A stretch of 8,969 nt of DNA, from the NCBI GenBank assembly GCA_003641675.1, contig QNBI01000049.1:1-8969 (forward strand). Direction: 5' to 3'. The notes below the pieces were generated by a model. The model was not told the DNA's origin. It ran no database searches and saw only the letters and a program-made list of their open reading frames with translations. Position 1 is the first letter of the stretch. Each line of letters opens with the position of its first letter. The position numbers and the translations under genes were made by a program. Below are positions 1-7,972 of this stretch, piece after piece. The DNA comes from Spirochaetota bacterium (GTDB lineage: Bacteria; Spirochaetota; Spirochaetia; SZUA-6).

Positions 1-3000
1 AAACTGCTGTATCCTTCAAAACCCAGAGTAATAGTAAGCATTCTCCTAATACTGGCTTTATCTATTCTGACTTTTACCGGTATGAAATATTTAAACAGCA
101 GAATAGATGCTTCGCTGCAGGTTTTTAAAAACAGCCTTATAGTAAGGCTGGAAAATTATCTGGGAAGGAAAATAAGTTACGGGAGTATTTCTCCTTCAAT
201 TTTCAGGTACTTTGAGATAAGGAATTTAGAAATATACGGAACCAGCAGTGAAGAACCTGTTGTAAAAATAAATAAAATTAAAGTCTACTACAGCATATCG
301 AAACTGTTTCGTACACATAACCCTACAGCATCTCTCATTAAAGTTAATGTATCGAATTCTCAATTCTATATTGATGCTTCCCGCGACAGGGAATTAATAG
401 AAATTGTGCAGAAGCTGCTTGCCGGTACGGGAGATAATGGAAAGGGTATTAATTTCCTTATACCTGTAATTACCGGATCCAATATTAGCATCTCTCTAAG
501 GACAAATAATTATTTATTAATGCTGAAAAAGCTGTTTTTTAACATAAAGAATCTTGAAAAAGAAATCCAGCTGGATATAAGAGGGAAAACTTACGCAAAT
601 ATCTGGACCCCGGGACAAAGAAATTTCACTCTAAACTCAAAGGTTAAACTAAGCGGAAGAATCGACAGTACTTTCGAATGGTCTCAGTTAAGGGTACGGC
701 TCTATGCAGTTAAATCGAATCTTTTTTCGTTGCCCAAACAGACTTTTCAGTTGAGGCTAAAGGACAATGAAATTTCAGTGCAAAAAATACAGGATAAAAA
801 TCCTTTTGATGTTCAGCTAAGGTATAATATTCCAAAGAGGGTAGCGGAACTGCATTTAATATCTGAAAAATTTAAGCCGATTTCCATGGTAAAGTTGTCC
901 GGAGATTATAAAAAATATAACAAATGGCTGTCCTCTGCTTTTTCAACAAAAGCTACTTTGAAATACGATTTTACAAATAAACATCTTTCCTATATTGTGG
1001 ATTTAAAATCTAATATACAGTCCAATCGATATATCCCGAAAATATATGTTTCATCTCACTTTTCCGGCAATGAAAGAGAAGTCTTTTTTGAACCATTTAT
1101 CGCACGTTCCGAACTTGGCACTGTCGAGTTTTTCGGTAATGTCCTTTATGAAAATTATCTCCCTTCCGGACTGCTCAATTTAACCGATGTTCATATTGCA
1201 AGAAATAATGATTTAAATGCTTCTTTTAAACTTACAAGATTTAGTAAAAATATCGTTATGCATAGCGATAAACTTATTATTGGTTCTGCAGTTTTCAAAA
1301 AACTCGATATTGATATAAAACCCGGTTTGGAAAATATACCTTTTAAACTAAATGCAGTGCTGGAAAATACAAATCAGGACAGCATAGCAAATGCTGAAGG
1401 AATCCTTAAATTAAAACCTAAATTATTTTTGGAAGCAAAAGCTGAGTTTAAAGATTTATTACCGGAAAGAATAATTGCAGTAGCAGGCGCAGACACTTCT
1501 TTACAGAGAAATTTAATCGATATTCTTTCTAAAATAAAACTCTCGACTTCTCTGAAGATAAAAACAGACTTTAAAACCCTGGATATGTCTTCAGAGTCTG
1601 TTGTACTGAGGGGAAGAAAGAATCACAAGAACTATGTTAATTTTGCATTTGTCTATGAAAAAGACAGACTAAAAGTGAAATCCTTAAATGGACATATCGG
1701 TAGGAATATTTTTACAGGCAGGCTGGACGGTGAAATAAAATCTGCTAATAAGGTTGAATTTCAGATTGCACTGCTTCTTAACGGATTCTATTACAGTTTA
1801 AACGGAAGGTATATTCCCGATCTGGGAATGCTTGTTAATGGCAATTACGGTTTAAGCATTTCACTATTGAGAAGAGTTGGTGGTCCTGTAAATTTAGAAT
1901 TAGCGGTGAATAATTTCCCTATCCCGGTTCGGGAGAGAAATATTCTTACCTCCGGCAAAGTAGAGGGAAGTTTTAAAAACAGTAAAGACTGGTATATAAA
2001 ATCCAGAGATTTGACAGTAAATAATATTGAATTTCTCAAATCCAAAAAAAACTCTATTAAAGCAACTCTATCGATAAATCCCGGGAAAGTAAAAATTTCT
2101 TCAATACAATTTAAAGATAGTTTTTCCTCTGTTGCAGGCGAGGGGAATATTGATTTTTCGATGGAAAAGAGATACAGCGCCTCAGGTTGGCTTTTACTGC
2201 AGAATAAGACTTCCAGGGAAAGTTATCAGGTAAAAACAGAGATCGAAGGGGAAAAGATCTCTGCGGATATAAATTTCAGCAGCATGCCTCTGGAAAGGCT
2301 TGGAACATTTAATATAACTGGTTCCGCCTCCGGCACTTTGAAACTTACCGATGTTCTTTCAAATACAAAGGCGGAACTTTCATTGGCCCTTGAAAAGGGC
2401 AGACTTAATGCAGACCCCTTAAGTTTCAGTATTAGTTCAGAGTATTCAAATGAAAAGGTTAAAATTCATTCGATGGAGGTTGGATATTTAAGCCATAAAT
2501 TAACAGACGGCTACGGGGTACTGGACATAAAAAAGGGAACATTCACCTTTTTATCAAACTACAGGGCAACATATTTTAAAGATACAAAGGTTAATCTTAT
2601 TATAGGAATAGACGCCCGCCTTGCACATTTTAACAGTGCAGAGGGATCGGCAAGTTTTTTAAAGAATCTGTTTAACCAAAAACTTCAGGGGAAAGCCGAA
2701 TTCAGCAGCATTAAAGTAAACGGTGAGTCATTTAATTCGTGGGATCTTCGCGTTAAGGTCGAGAATAAAATATTAACCTTTGATGGCGGTCCGGGGGATA
2801 CAATTCACGGCCTTGTTGACGGCCAGGGGAATTTCAAAATTCTGTCTCTTGACCCTTTTCCAATTGTTATGGATGCGGAGGGTACTATAAACAATAACCG
2901 GATAAATTCGGATGCTGACATTAAAAAGTTTGATATTTCAGTTTTAAGTCTGCCATTAAAAAGCAAGGCAATTATTTTTAAATCCGGGACCGCAAGAGGA

Positions 3001-4308
3001 ACTCTGCATATAACCGGGGCTGTTAATGATCCTGATATTACAGGAAAAATAGATGTCACTGACGGTAAGGCGGAAAGTATGTTTACTCCGCTTACAATTG
3101 GTCCGCTTAGTACACTGCTAACCTTTACAGGAAAAGGTTTTTCCATGGAAAAATTAACAACCTATGTTGCAAAAAGGCCCTTAGTGGTATATGGAGATTT
3201 CCTTCTCGACCACTGGTTCCCCTATGCATTTAACCTTACTCTTGAAATTCCCAATCCGGACGGTGTTAAATTTGCCTACAATTTCGGTCCTATTATAGTT
3301 GACGGGTATGTTAACGGTAAAATACATGTAGTCGGAGATAATCTGGAAACAAAGGTGGATGGAAACCTTACTGCAAATTATTGTAAAATTGCACTTGGTG
3401 AAAAAAAACCCAAAAAGAAAAACGGAAATGAGGAAATAGTACCTACTATAGTTAATCTTAAAGTAAATACAGGCAAAAGAATGGAATTCTACTGGCCTTC
3501 TCTGAATTTTCCTATTTTAAGGGCTTTTACAGATGTGGGAAATCTTGTGAGAATAGTGTATAATGAAAACGATGGGAGCTACTCGGTAAAGGGAGATGTA
3601 GGTATTCAAGGAGGCGAGGTTTTCTATTTCGACAGAAGTTTTTATTTAAAAGAAGGGCTTATTTCCTTTAACGAAAATCAGGAAGACTTCGATCCGAGGG
3701 TGAAAATACTTGCAGAGATTAGAGAACAGGATGAAAAGGGTGAAGAGGTTAAAATATACCTTAATGCGGATAATAAACTCAGTCAGTTTTCTCCAAGATT
3801 CTACTCCGATCCGTCAAAATCGGATGTTGAAATAATGAGTATGATAGGCGGTTCAATATTCGGGAAAGCTCAGGAACAGGGAATTGGCGTATCTGCAGTT
3901 ATGCTTACAAGCGAGCTTGTAAGCCAATTTGGAATACTACGCCCCTTTGAACGTGCAGTAAGAGATTATTTGGGACTGGATTTATTCAGCATTCGTACTC
4001 AGGTTATTCAGAATTTAATTCTGGAAAAAATTCTAGGTAATGTAACTAATCCACTTGACAACACCACCCTTTCTCTTGGAAAGTATTTGGGCAATGATCT
4101 TTTTCTGGAGATGCTTGTAAGATTAAAAACTATGGCTCTGCCCTCAAGTGATATATACTATTTCAGCGGCATTACCTCGGATGTTGAGATAAATCTTGAG
4201 TGGTCAACGCCCTTTTTCTTAATGGAATGGTCTCTGATTCCCAGGCATCCCGAAGATCTTTTTTTGAGTGATAATTCGTTAACCCTTAAATGGAGATATT
4301 CTTACTAG
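1..4308 (+). CDS. tamB: TamB-family inter-membrane assembly/transport protein, 5' end cut by the window
   Basis: This is a very large envelope protein of the TamB (DUF490, AsmA-like) family. Such proteins are anchored in the inner membrane and cross the periplasm as a long beta-taco groove; they are linked to BamA-family partners and to lipid transport between membranes. Seen: 1435 codons then TAG, with the frame open to base 1. Codons 9-27 form a hydrophobic segment (VIVSILLILALSILTF) that fits the N-terminal anchor, so the Met at base 82 lies just after it and is not the true start. The body is thousands of bases of alternating polar/hydrophobic beta-strand sequence with the family's G-x-L-x-I-x-G...P-x-I-x-G pattern (codons 1000-1017). 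The C-terminal conserved domain shows LSLGKYLGNDLF (codons 1357-1368) and ends in an aromatic strand, SLTLKWRYSY. It is longer than E. coli TamB (1259 residues), as expected for spirochaetes. A Lys-rich turn lies near codons 1134-1140. The adjacent bamA supports the call. The family call is firm; the lipid or protein substrate is unknown. Confidence 0.9.
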   Translation, partial: KLLYPSKPRVIVSILLILALSILTFTGMKYLNSRIDASLQVFKNSLIVRLENYLGRKISYGSISPSIFRYFEIRNLEIYGTSSEEPVVKINKIKVYYSISKLFRTHNPTASLIKVNVSNSQFYIDASRDRELIEIVQKLLAGTGDNGKGINFLIPVITGSNISISLRTNNYLLMLKKLFFNIKNLEKEIQLDIRGKTYANIWTPGQRNFTLNSKVKLSGRIDSTFEWSQLRVRLYAVKSNLFSLPKQTFQLRLKDNEISVQKIQDKNPFDVQLRYNIPKRVAELHLISEKFKPISMVKLSGDYKKYNKWLSSAFSTKATLKYDFTNKHLSYIVDLKSNIQSNRYIPKIYVSSHFSGNEREVFFEPFIARSELGTVEFFGNVLYENYLPSGLLNLTDVHIARNNDLNASFKLTRFSKNIVMHSDKLIIGSAVFKKLDIDIKPGLENIPFKLNAVLENTNQDSIANAEGILKLKPKLFLEAKAEFKDLLPERIIAVAGADTSLQRNLIDILSKIKLSTSLKIKTDFKTLDMSSESVVLRGRKNHKNYVNFAFVYEKDRLKVKSLNGHIGRNIFTGRLDGEIKSANKVEFQIALLLNGFYYSLNGRYIPDLGMLVNGNYGLSISLLRRVGGPVNLELAVNNFPIPVRERNILTSGKVEGSFKNSKDWYIKSRDLTVNNIEFLKSKKNSIKATLSINPGKVKISSIQFKDSFSSVAGEGNIDFSMEKRYSASGWLLLQNKTSRESYQVKTEIEGEKISADINFSSMPLERLGTFNITGSASGTLKLTDVLSNTKAELSLALEKGRLNADPLSFSISSEYSNEKVKIHSMEVGYLSHKLTDGYGVLDIKKGTFTFLSNYRATYFKDTKVNLIIGIDARLAHFNSAEGSASFLKNLFNQKLQGKAEFSSIKVNGESFNSWDLRVKVENKILTFDGGPGDTIHGLVDGQGNFKILSLDPFPIVMDAEGTINNNRINSDADIKKFDISVLSLPLKSKAIIFKSGTARGTLHITGAVNDPDITGKIDVTDGKAESMFTPLTIGPLSTLLTFTGKGFSMEKLTTYVAKRPLVVYGDFLLDHWFPYAFNLTLEIPNPDGVKFAYNFGPIIVDGYVNGKIHVVGDNLETKVDGNLTANYCKIALGEKKPKKKNGNEEIVPTIVNLKVNTGKRMEFYWPSLNFPILRAFTDVGNLVRIVYNENDGSYSVKGDVGIQGGEVFYFDRSFYLKEGLISFNENQEDFDPRVKILAEIREQDEKGEEVKIYLNADNKLSQFSPRFYSDPSKSDVEIMSMIGGSIFGKAQEQGIGVSAVMLTSELVSQFGILRPFERAVRDYLGLDLFSIRTQVIQNLILEKILGNVTNPLDNTTLSLGKYLGNDLFLEMLVRLKTMALPSSDIYYFSGITSDVEINLEWSTPFFLMEWSLIPRHPEDLFLSDNSLTLKWRYSY

Positions 4309-4310
4309 TG

Positions 4311-4315
4311 AGGAG
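4311..4315 (+). promoter_or_regulatory. Shine-Dalgarno site of bamA
   Basis: AGGAG sits 5 bases before the ATG at 4321, inside the 12-base gap after the tamB stop. It fixes the bamA start in front of a good signal peptide and suggests that bamA is translated from the tamB transcript. Confidence 0.8.
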
Positions 4316-4320
4316 AAGTA

Positions 4321-6927
4321 ATGAAAAAATATGTGTTAATAGCAGCAGCGTTTGTTATTTTTGCTTTCAATGTATACAGCGAGGATAACTGGTATATAGG
4401 CAAACCCATTAAGGATTTTAAATTTGTGGGTCTTAAAACTGTTTCACCAAACGAACTCAGGCCGATAGTACGCCCATATGTAGGTAAAAAATTTACACTG
4501 GATCTCTTCTGGGATATACAGGGCCAGCTGTATGCGCTGGACTATTTTGAAAGCATAGAATCCAATGCAAAGCCAGGAGATAGCGAGAAAAATACTGTTA
4601 TTGTCGAGTTTATTGTTAAAGAAAGGCCTACGGTTTCAGAGATTGAAATTCAAGGTAACAATAAAATCCGATCCAGTGAAATACTGGATAAAGTGGTCCT
4701 TAAAAAGGGCGACATGATAAATGAGACAAAGATTAAAGCGGATGAAGAAGCTATAAAGTCCATGTATCTGGAAAAAGGTTTTACAGATGTACAGGTATCC
4801 GGCAAAACCGATTTGGATAAGAAAAAAAATACGGCAAAACTAATTTTTGAAATTACAGAGGGTGAACAGACAACTATAAAAGAAATAAATTTCTCAGGAA
4901 ACAGTTTTGCTTCGGCCAGTACCTTAAGAGGGTTAATGAAGACAAAGACTCGGTCATTTTTTAATAAGGGGCTGTTTCAGGAGAGTAAACTGCAGACAGA
5001 CATTCAGGTCATAGAGGATTACTATGCAGATCACGGTTATATAGATGCTAAAGTTGTAAAGGTTGACAGGGAAGTTAAAAAAGAAGAAAAGAATAAAAAA
5101 AGATTTCTCTATCTTACCCTCTATATAAAGGAAGGAGAACAGTATACATACGGCGGAATGACATTCAAGGGAAACAGAATTTTTTCTACGGAAAAACTGG
5201 AACATCTCGTGCGCCAGCATCCCGGAAAAATATTAAATAAGAAAAAGCTCAACGCTGATTTCCAGAGAGTATCTGATCTGTATTATGAAAACGGTTATAT
5301 AGAAAATACTATTCAGCTTAATGAGAAGAGGGATGAAAAAACAAAGACAATTAGTTATGTAGTTAGTATTGTAGAAAGAGACAGGGCGCATATTGAAAGC
5401 ATTATTTTTAAGGGAAATAAAAAAACGAAGGACTTTGTTTTATACAGGGAGCTTCCCTTTGAAATAGGCGACATCTTTAATAAGAAAAAAATCATAGAGG
5501 GCTTAAGGAATATCTATAATCTTCAGTACTTTACAAATGTATCTCCGGAGACTCCTCAGGGGAGCGCTCCAGGATTAATGGATTTAATAATTAATGTAGA
5601 AGAAACCAGTACAGCAGATATAAATATGGGTGTAACCTTTTCAGGGACAGAATATCCTATCTCCGGTACTGTAAAATGGTCGGAGAGGAACTTTATGGGA
5701 AGAGGACAAACTGTCGGAGTAAACCTGGAAGTGTCCCCTGTAAAACAGAATTTGGCATTTAACTTTATGGAGCCCTGGATGTTTGGCTACAGATGGCTCG
5801 GGGGTATCAACTTCTCTTTCCAGCATGCAAATATGCAGAATGTGCTTCAGGATATTCTGCCTCCGGTTTACAGTGATGCAGAGTATTTATATGCCGTGCC
5901 GGACCCGTATGACGGCCATTATGTTTTTTCGGAAGATACGACTTACCCGGATTCCGGTGGCACAGCGTACAATGCGGGCGATGCATTTCCCGGTGTACCG
6001 AGTCCCAATGATATAAGCACCTATAATTTAAAAACAGACTACCAGTACGCTGTCCAGAAGGGCGAGCAGATACCATCTCAGTACAAGATGAACTACAATT
6101 CTTACGATATTTCGGGCGGGGTCAACACCGGCTACAAGTATCATACATTTTTAGGCTGGCTGGGTACAAGCCTCGGAATATCCTCTACTGTAAGGCTCAT
6201 TAATTACGACCCGACTATGTACCGGCCTTTTGATTATAATATAAGGACCAATTTAGACAGATGGAGTATTATCAATAAACTGGATACAAGTTTTTACTGG
6301 GATAAAAGGGATTTTTTCTTGAATCCGACAAATGGGTTTTTCCTTAATCAGAAGGTCGGATTTACCGGAGGCTTTCTGGGAGGAGGCAGACACTATATAC
6401 GGACAAATTCCAGAGCGGACGGATATTTAACAATGTTTTCCATTCCTGTATTCGAGAACTGGGACTTTAAAATGGTTGCAGCAGCTCATACTGCCCTTTC
6501 ATTGATTTTGCCACCCTTTGTTAATGACATAACAACGGATTTTACAGACCTTCTGTATATCGATGGAATGAATGTAGCTCGTGGATGGACAAGCGGTTAT
6601 ACGCCTGTAAGTTATGGAAAAGCGCTCTGGGACAACAGGTTCGAACTACGTATGCCTATTGCCGAGCAGTTTCTCTGGGGAGTGTTTTTTGCCGATGCTG
6701 CATCACTCTGGGAGGAAGTTGCCGATCTAAGCACCATGAAAATAGATGATTTTTTCTTTAGTATAGGCGCCGGGCTGAGATTTACAATTCCTCAGTTCCC
6801 TATCAGGCTTTATTTCAGCAAAGGTTTTCAGATTAAAAACGGTGAAATCAACTGGAAACCGGGAGATCTCGCCCTTGGCAATTTTACTTTTGATTTTGTT
6901 ATATCTTTAGGGGGAGATAATTTTTAG
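4321..6927 (+). CDS. bamA: Outer-membrane protein assembly factor BamA (Omp85 family)
   Basis: BamA is the essential beta-barrel insertase of the outer membrane. Seen: a signal peptide (MKKYVLIAAAFVIFAF, likely cleaved after VYS, residue 20). Five POTRA domains follow, at roughly 24-104, 105-184, 186-280, 281-358 and 359-430; several start with the typical 'I/F-x-G-N' strand (IQGNN 110-114, FSGNS 191-195, FKGNR 282-286, FKGNK 363-367). The barrel runs from about 431 to F868, with RNFMGRG (456-462) matching the periplasmic-turn motif after the second strand, and a C-terminal aromatic-ended strand (FTFDFVISLGGDNF) that fits a beta-signal. The loop-6 motif is ARGW (753-756), where E. coli has VRGF; the key Arg-Gly is kept. 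The length of 868 exceeds E. coli BamA (810), mostly because of an acidic insertion at about 501-590, probably extracellular loop 3. There are no cysteines, so the E. coli loop-6 disulphide is absent. It lies between tamB and skp, which is the standard spirochaete context. The call is near certain. Confidence 0.97.
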   Translation: MKKYVLIAAAFVIFAFNVYSEDNWYIGKPIKDFKFVGLKTVSPNELRPIVRPYVGKKFTLDLFWDIQGQLYALDYFESIESNAKPGDSEKNTVIVEFIVKERPTVSEIEIQGNNKIRSSEILDKVVLKKGDMINETKIKADEEAIKSMYLEKGFTDVQVSGKTDLDKKKNTAKLIFEITEGEQTTIKEINFSGNSFASASTLRGLMKTKTRSFFNKGLFQESKLQTDIQVIEDYYADHGYIDAKVVKVDREVKKEEKNKKRFLYLTLYIKEGEQYTYGGMTFKGNRIFSTEKLEHLVRQHPGKILNKKKLNADFQRVSDLYYENGYIENTIQLNEKRDEKTKTISYVVSIVERDRAHIESIIFKGNKKTKDFVLYRELPFEIGDIFNKKKIIEGLRNIYNLQYFTNVSPETPQGSAPGLMDLIINVEETSTADINMGVTFSGTEYPISGTVKWSERNFMGRGQTVGVNLEVSPVKQNLAFNFMEPWMFGYRWLGGINFSFQHANMQNVLQDILPPVYSDAEYLYAVPDPYDGHYVFSEDTTYPDSGGTAYNAGDAFPGVPSPNDISTYNLKTDYQYAVQKGEQIPSQYKMNYNSYDISGGVNTGYKYHTFLGWLGTSLGISSTVRLINYDPTMYRPFDYNIRTNLDRWSIINKLDTSFYWDKRDFFLNPTNGFFLNQKVGFTGGFLGGGRHYIRTNSRADGYLTMFSIPVFENWDFKMVAAAHTALSLILPPFVNDITTDFTDLLYIDGMNVARGWTSGYTPVSYGKALWDNRFELRMPIAEQFLWGVFFADAASLWEEVADLSTMKIDDFFFSIGAGLRFTIPQFPIRLYFSKGFQIKNGEINWKPGDLALGNFTFDFVISLGGDNF

Positions 6928-6972
6928 AGACAGAATATTAAACTTAAAACTGATTTTTGTTTAAAAATATAT

Positions 6973-6977
6973 AGGAG
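6973..6977 (+). promoter_or_regulatory. Shine-Dalgarno site of skp
   Basis: AGGAG lies 6 bases before the ATG at 6984, at the end of the 56-base AT-rich gap after bamA. It sets the start directly ahead of a signal peptide. Confidence 0.75.
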
Positions 6978-6983
6978 ATTACA

Positions 6984-7532
6984 ATGAAAAGAAGAATATT
7001 CATAGTAATATTTGTTTTTACGGTATTGTCGGGCAATCTTCTTTTTGCCGCACAGATAACAAAGGTGGGAATTGTTGATCTGTCAAAGATATATTCCATT
7101 TACTTTCGAGAGTCAAAGGAAGTAATAAAATTAGAAGAGCTTAAATCTGCATATCTCAAAGAAATTGCGGATAAAAGGGAAGAGATTAATCTGTTAAAAA
7201 GCGAGAAATTAGATGCGGAAAATAATAAGGATGAGCAGAAAGCGCTGGAACTTGATAAAGAAATATTTAATAAGGAGCAGTTTTTAAAAGAATACACGCA
7301 GGTTAAAACCCAGCAGTTAAGGCAGATGGCACAGAGTTTGTCGCAGTCTTCTCAATTTGTTAATGAAATTGCAGATGTAATTCAATACGTGGCAGAGGAA
7401 GAAGGATTTTCTCTTATACTAAAAAAGAGTGATCAATTTCTCTTTTGGACCCCGGAAATGGATATTACCGACAAGGTAATAAATGAACTGCTAAAACGTG
7501 CCGGCAGAACAAATGAAAGCAGTGCTCAGTAG
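6984..7532 (+). CDS. skp: Periplasmic chaperone, Skp/OmpH family
   Basis: Members of this family are trimeric periplasmic 'jellyfish' chaperones that hold unfolded outer-membrane proteins on their way to BamA. Seen: 182 residues, the usual family size. There is an N-terminal signal peptide (KRR then a hydrophobic run, cleavage near LFA-A, residues 22-23). A first strand TKVGIVDLSKIY (26-37) matches the 'I-A-V-V-D' body strand. A long, highly charged helical stretch (about 45-120), rich in Glu, Lys, Leu and Gln, fits the coiled-coil tentacles. A C-terminal part returns to the body domain (GFSLILKKSDQFLFW, about residues 139-153) and ends in a helix, INELLKRAG. Sequence conservation in this family is low, so the call rests on architecture plus its position directly after bamA, the same neighbour as in proteobacteria and other spirochaetes. 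There are no cysteines. Its TAG touches the ruvX ATG. Confidence 0.9.
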   Translation: MKRRIFIVIFVFTVLSGNLLFAAQITKVGIVDLSKIYSIYFRESKEVIKLEELKSAYLKEIADKREEINLLKSEKLDAENNKDEQKALELDKEIFNKEQFLKEYTQVKTQQLRQMAQSLSQSSQFVNEIADVIQYVAEEEGFSLILKKSDQFLFWTPEMDITDKVINELLKRAGRTNESSAQ

Positions 7533-7955
7533 ATGTCCCGTTTGCTTGGTATAGATCTAGGAAGTGTACGGGTCGGTCTTGCAGTTACAGACCCCAATAG
7601 AATAATAGCATCACCATTTAAGGTGCTTAATTTCATATCTTCAAAGGAACTTGTTAAAGAAATTACAGATATCTGCAGGAATATGGATGTAGCCGAGGTT
7701 GTGATTGGGTTACCCTTAAGGGAGGACGGTACGGAAGGACCAGGGTGTAAAAATGCAAGGGAACTTGCCTCTTTACTTAAAGATACACAAGGTATAAAAG
7801 CAGAATTGTGGGATGAACGGTACTCAAGCAGAATAGCGGAGTCCTATATGAGAGAAATGGGAATAAAACAGGAAAAATCAAGAAAATATTTGGACAGTGT
7901 TGCCGCTTCGCTTATTCTTGAAAACTACATGAAATATAGGGATAAAAAACAATAA
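7533..7955 (+). CDS. ruvX: RuvX/YqgF-family RNase H-fold nuclease (putative pre-16S rRNA nuclease / Holliday junction resolvase)
   Basis: This is a cytoplasmic RNase H-like nuclease. YqgF in E. coli matures the 3' end of 16S rRNA, and related proteins cleave Holliday junctions. Seen: 140 residues, the normal length. Motifs are in order: LGIDLGSVRVGLAVTD (5-20), with the metal-binding Asp8; VIGLPLREDGTEGP (57-70); WDERYSS (93-99), where many relatives have ER-x-S/T-T; and KYLDSVAASLILENY (118-132), with Asp121. Asp8, Glu95 and Asp121 are the expected acidic active-site set, so it should be active. The start is chosen because MSRLLGIDLG is the usual N-terminus. That ATG immediately follows the skp stop with no spacing and no clear Shine-Dalgarno, suggesting translation by re-initiation after skp. 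Which of the two activities dominates in this organism cannot be told from the sequence. Confidence 0.93.
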   Translation: MSRLLGIDLGSVRVGLAVTDPNRIIASPFKVLNFISSKELVKEITDICRNMDVAEVVIGLPLREDGTEGPGCKNARELASLLKDTQGIKAELWDERYSSRIAESYMREMGIKQEKSRKYLDSVAASLILENYMKYRDKKQ

Positions 7956-7960
7956 TGCAG

Positions 7961-7969
7961 AGGAGGTGA
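7961..7969 (+). promoter_or_regulatory. Strong Shine-Dalgarno site of iorA
   Basis: AGGAGGTGA is a full-length anti-16S match, with 6 bases between AGGAGG and the ATG at 7973. It is the best ribosome binding site in the window and sets the iorA start. It lies 5 bases after the ruvX stop, so iorA can be translated efficiently even though its neighbour ruvX has no clear site. Confidence 0.85.
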
Positions 7970-7972
7970 ATA

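Noticed and set aside
2805..3146. Minus-strand open frame of 113 codons within tamB
   Set aside because: It is antisense to conserved TamB beta-strand sequence, with a repetitive Ser/Pro/Val composition typical of reverse-complement shadows and no ribosome binding site.
5783..6076. Overlapping open frames on both strands across the BamA loop region
   Set aside because: They are side effects of the Pro/Gly/Asp-rich, more GC-rich loop codons. The products are Cys/Arg/His-rich with no domain, start signal or conserved motif.
6938..6964. Inverted repeat TTAAAC / GTTTAA with a 15-base loop in the bamA-skp gap, as a possible terminator or operator
   Set aside because: The stem is 6 bp with a single G-C pair, followed by mixed A/T rather than a clean T run. 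Such matches are expected by chance in AT-rich DNA.
6928..6983. Possible internal promoter for skp in the 56-base gap
   Set aside because: The only -10-like string (TATATA at 6968-6973) touches the Shine-Dalgarno, so transcripts would begin at the start codon, and no paired -35 is visible at 16-18 bases.
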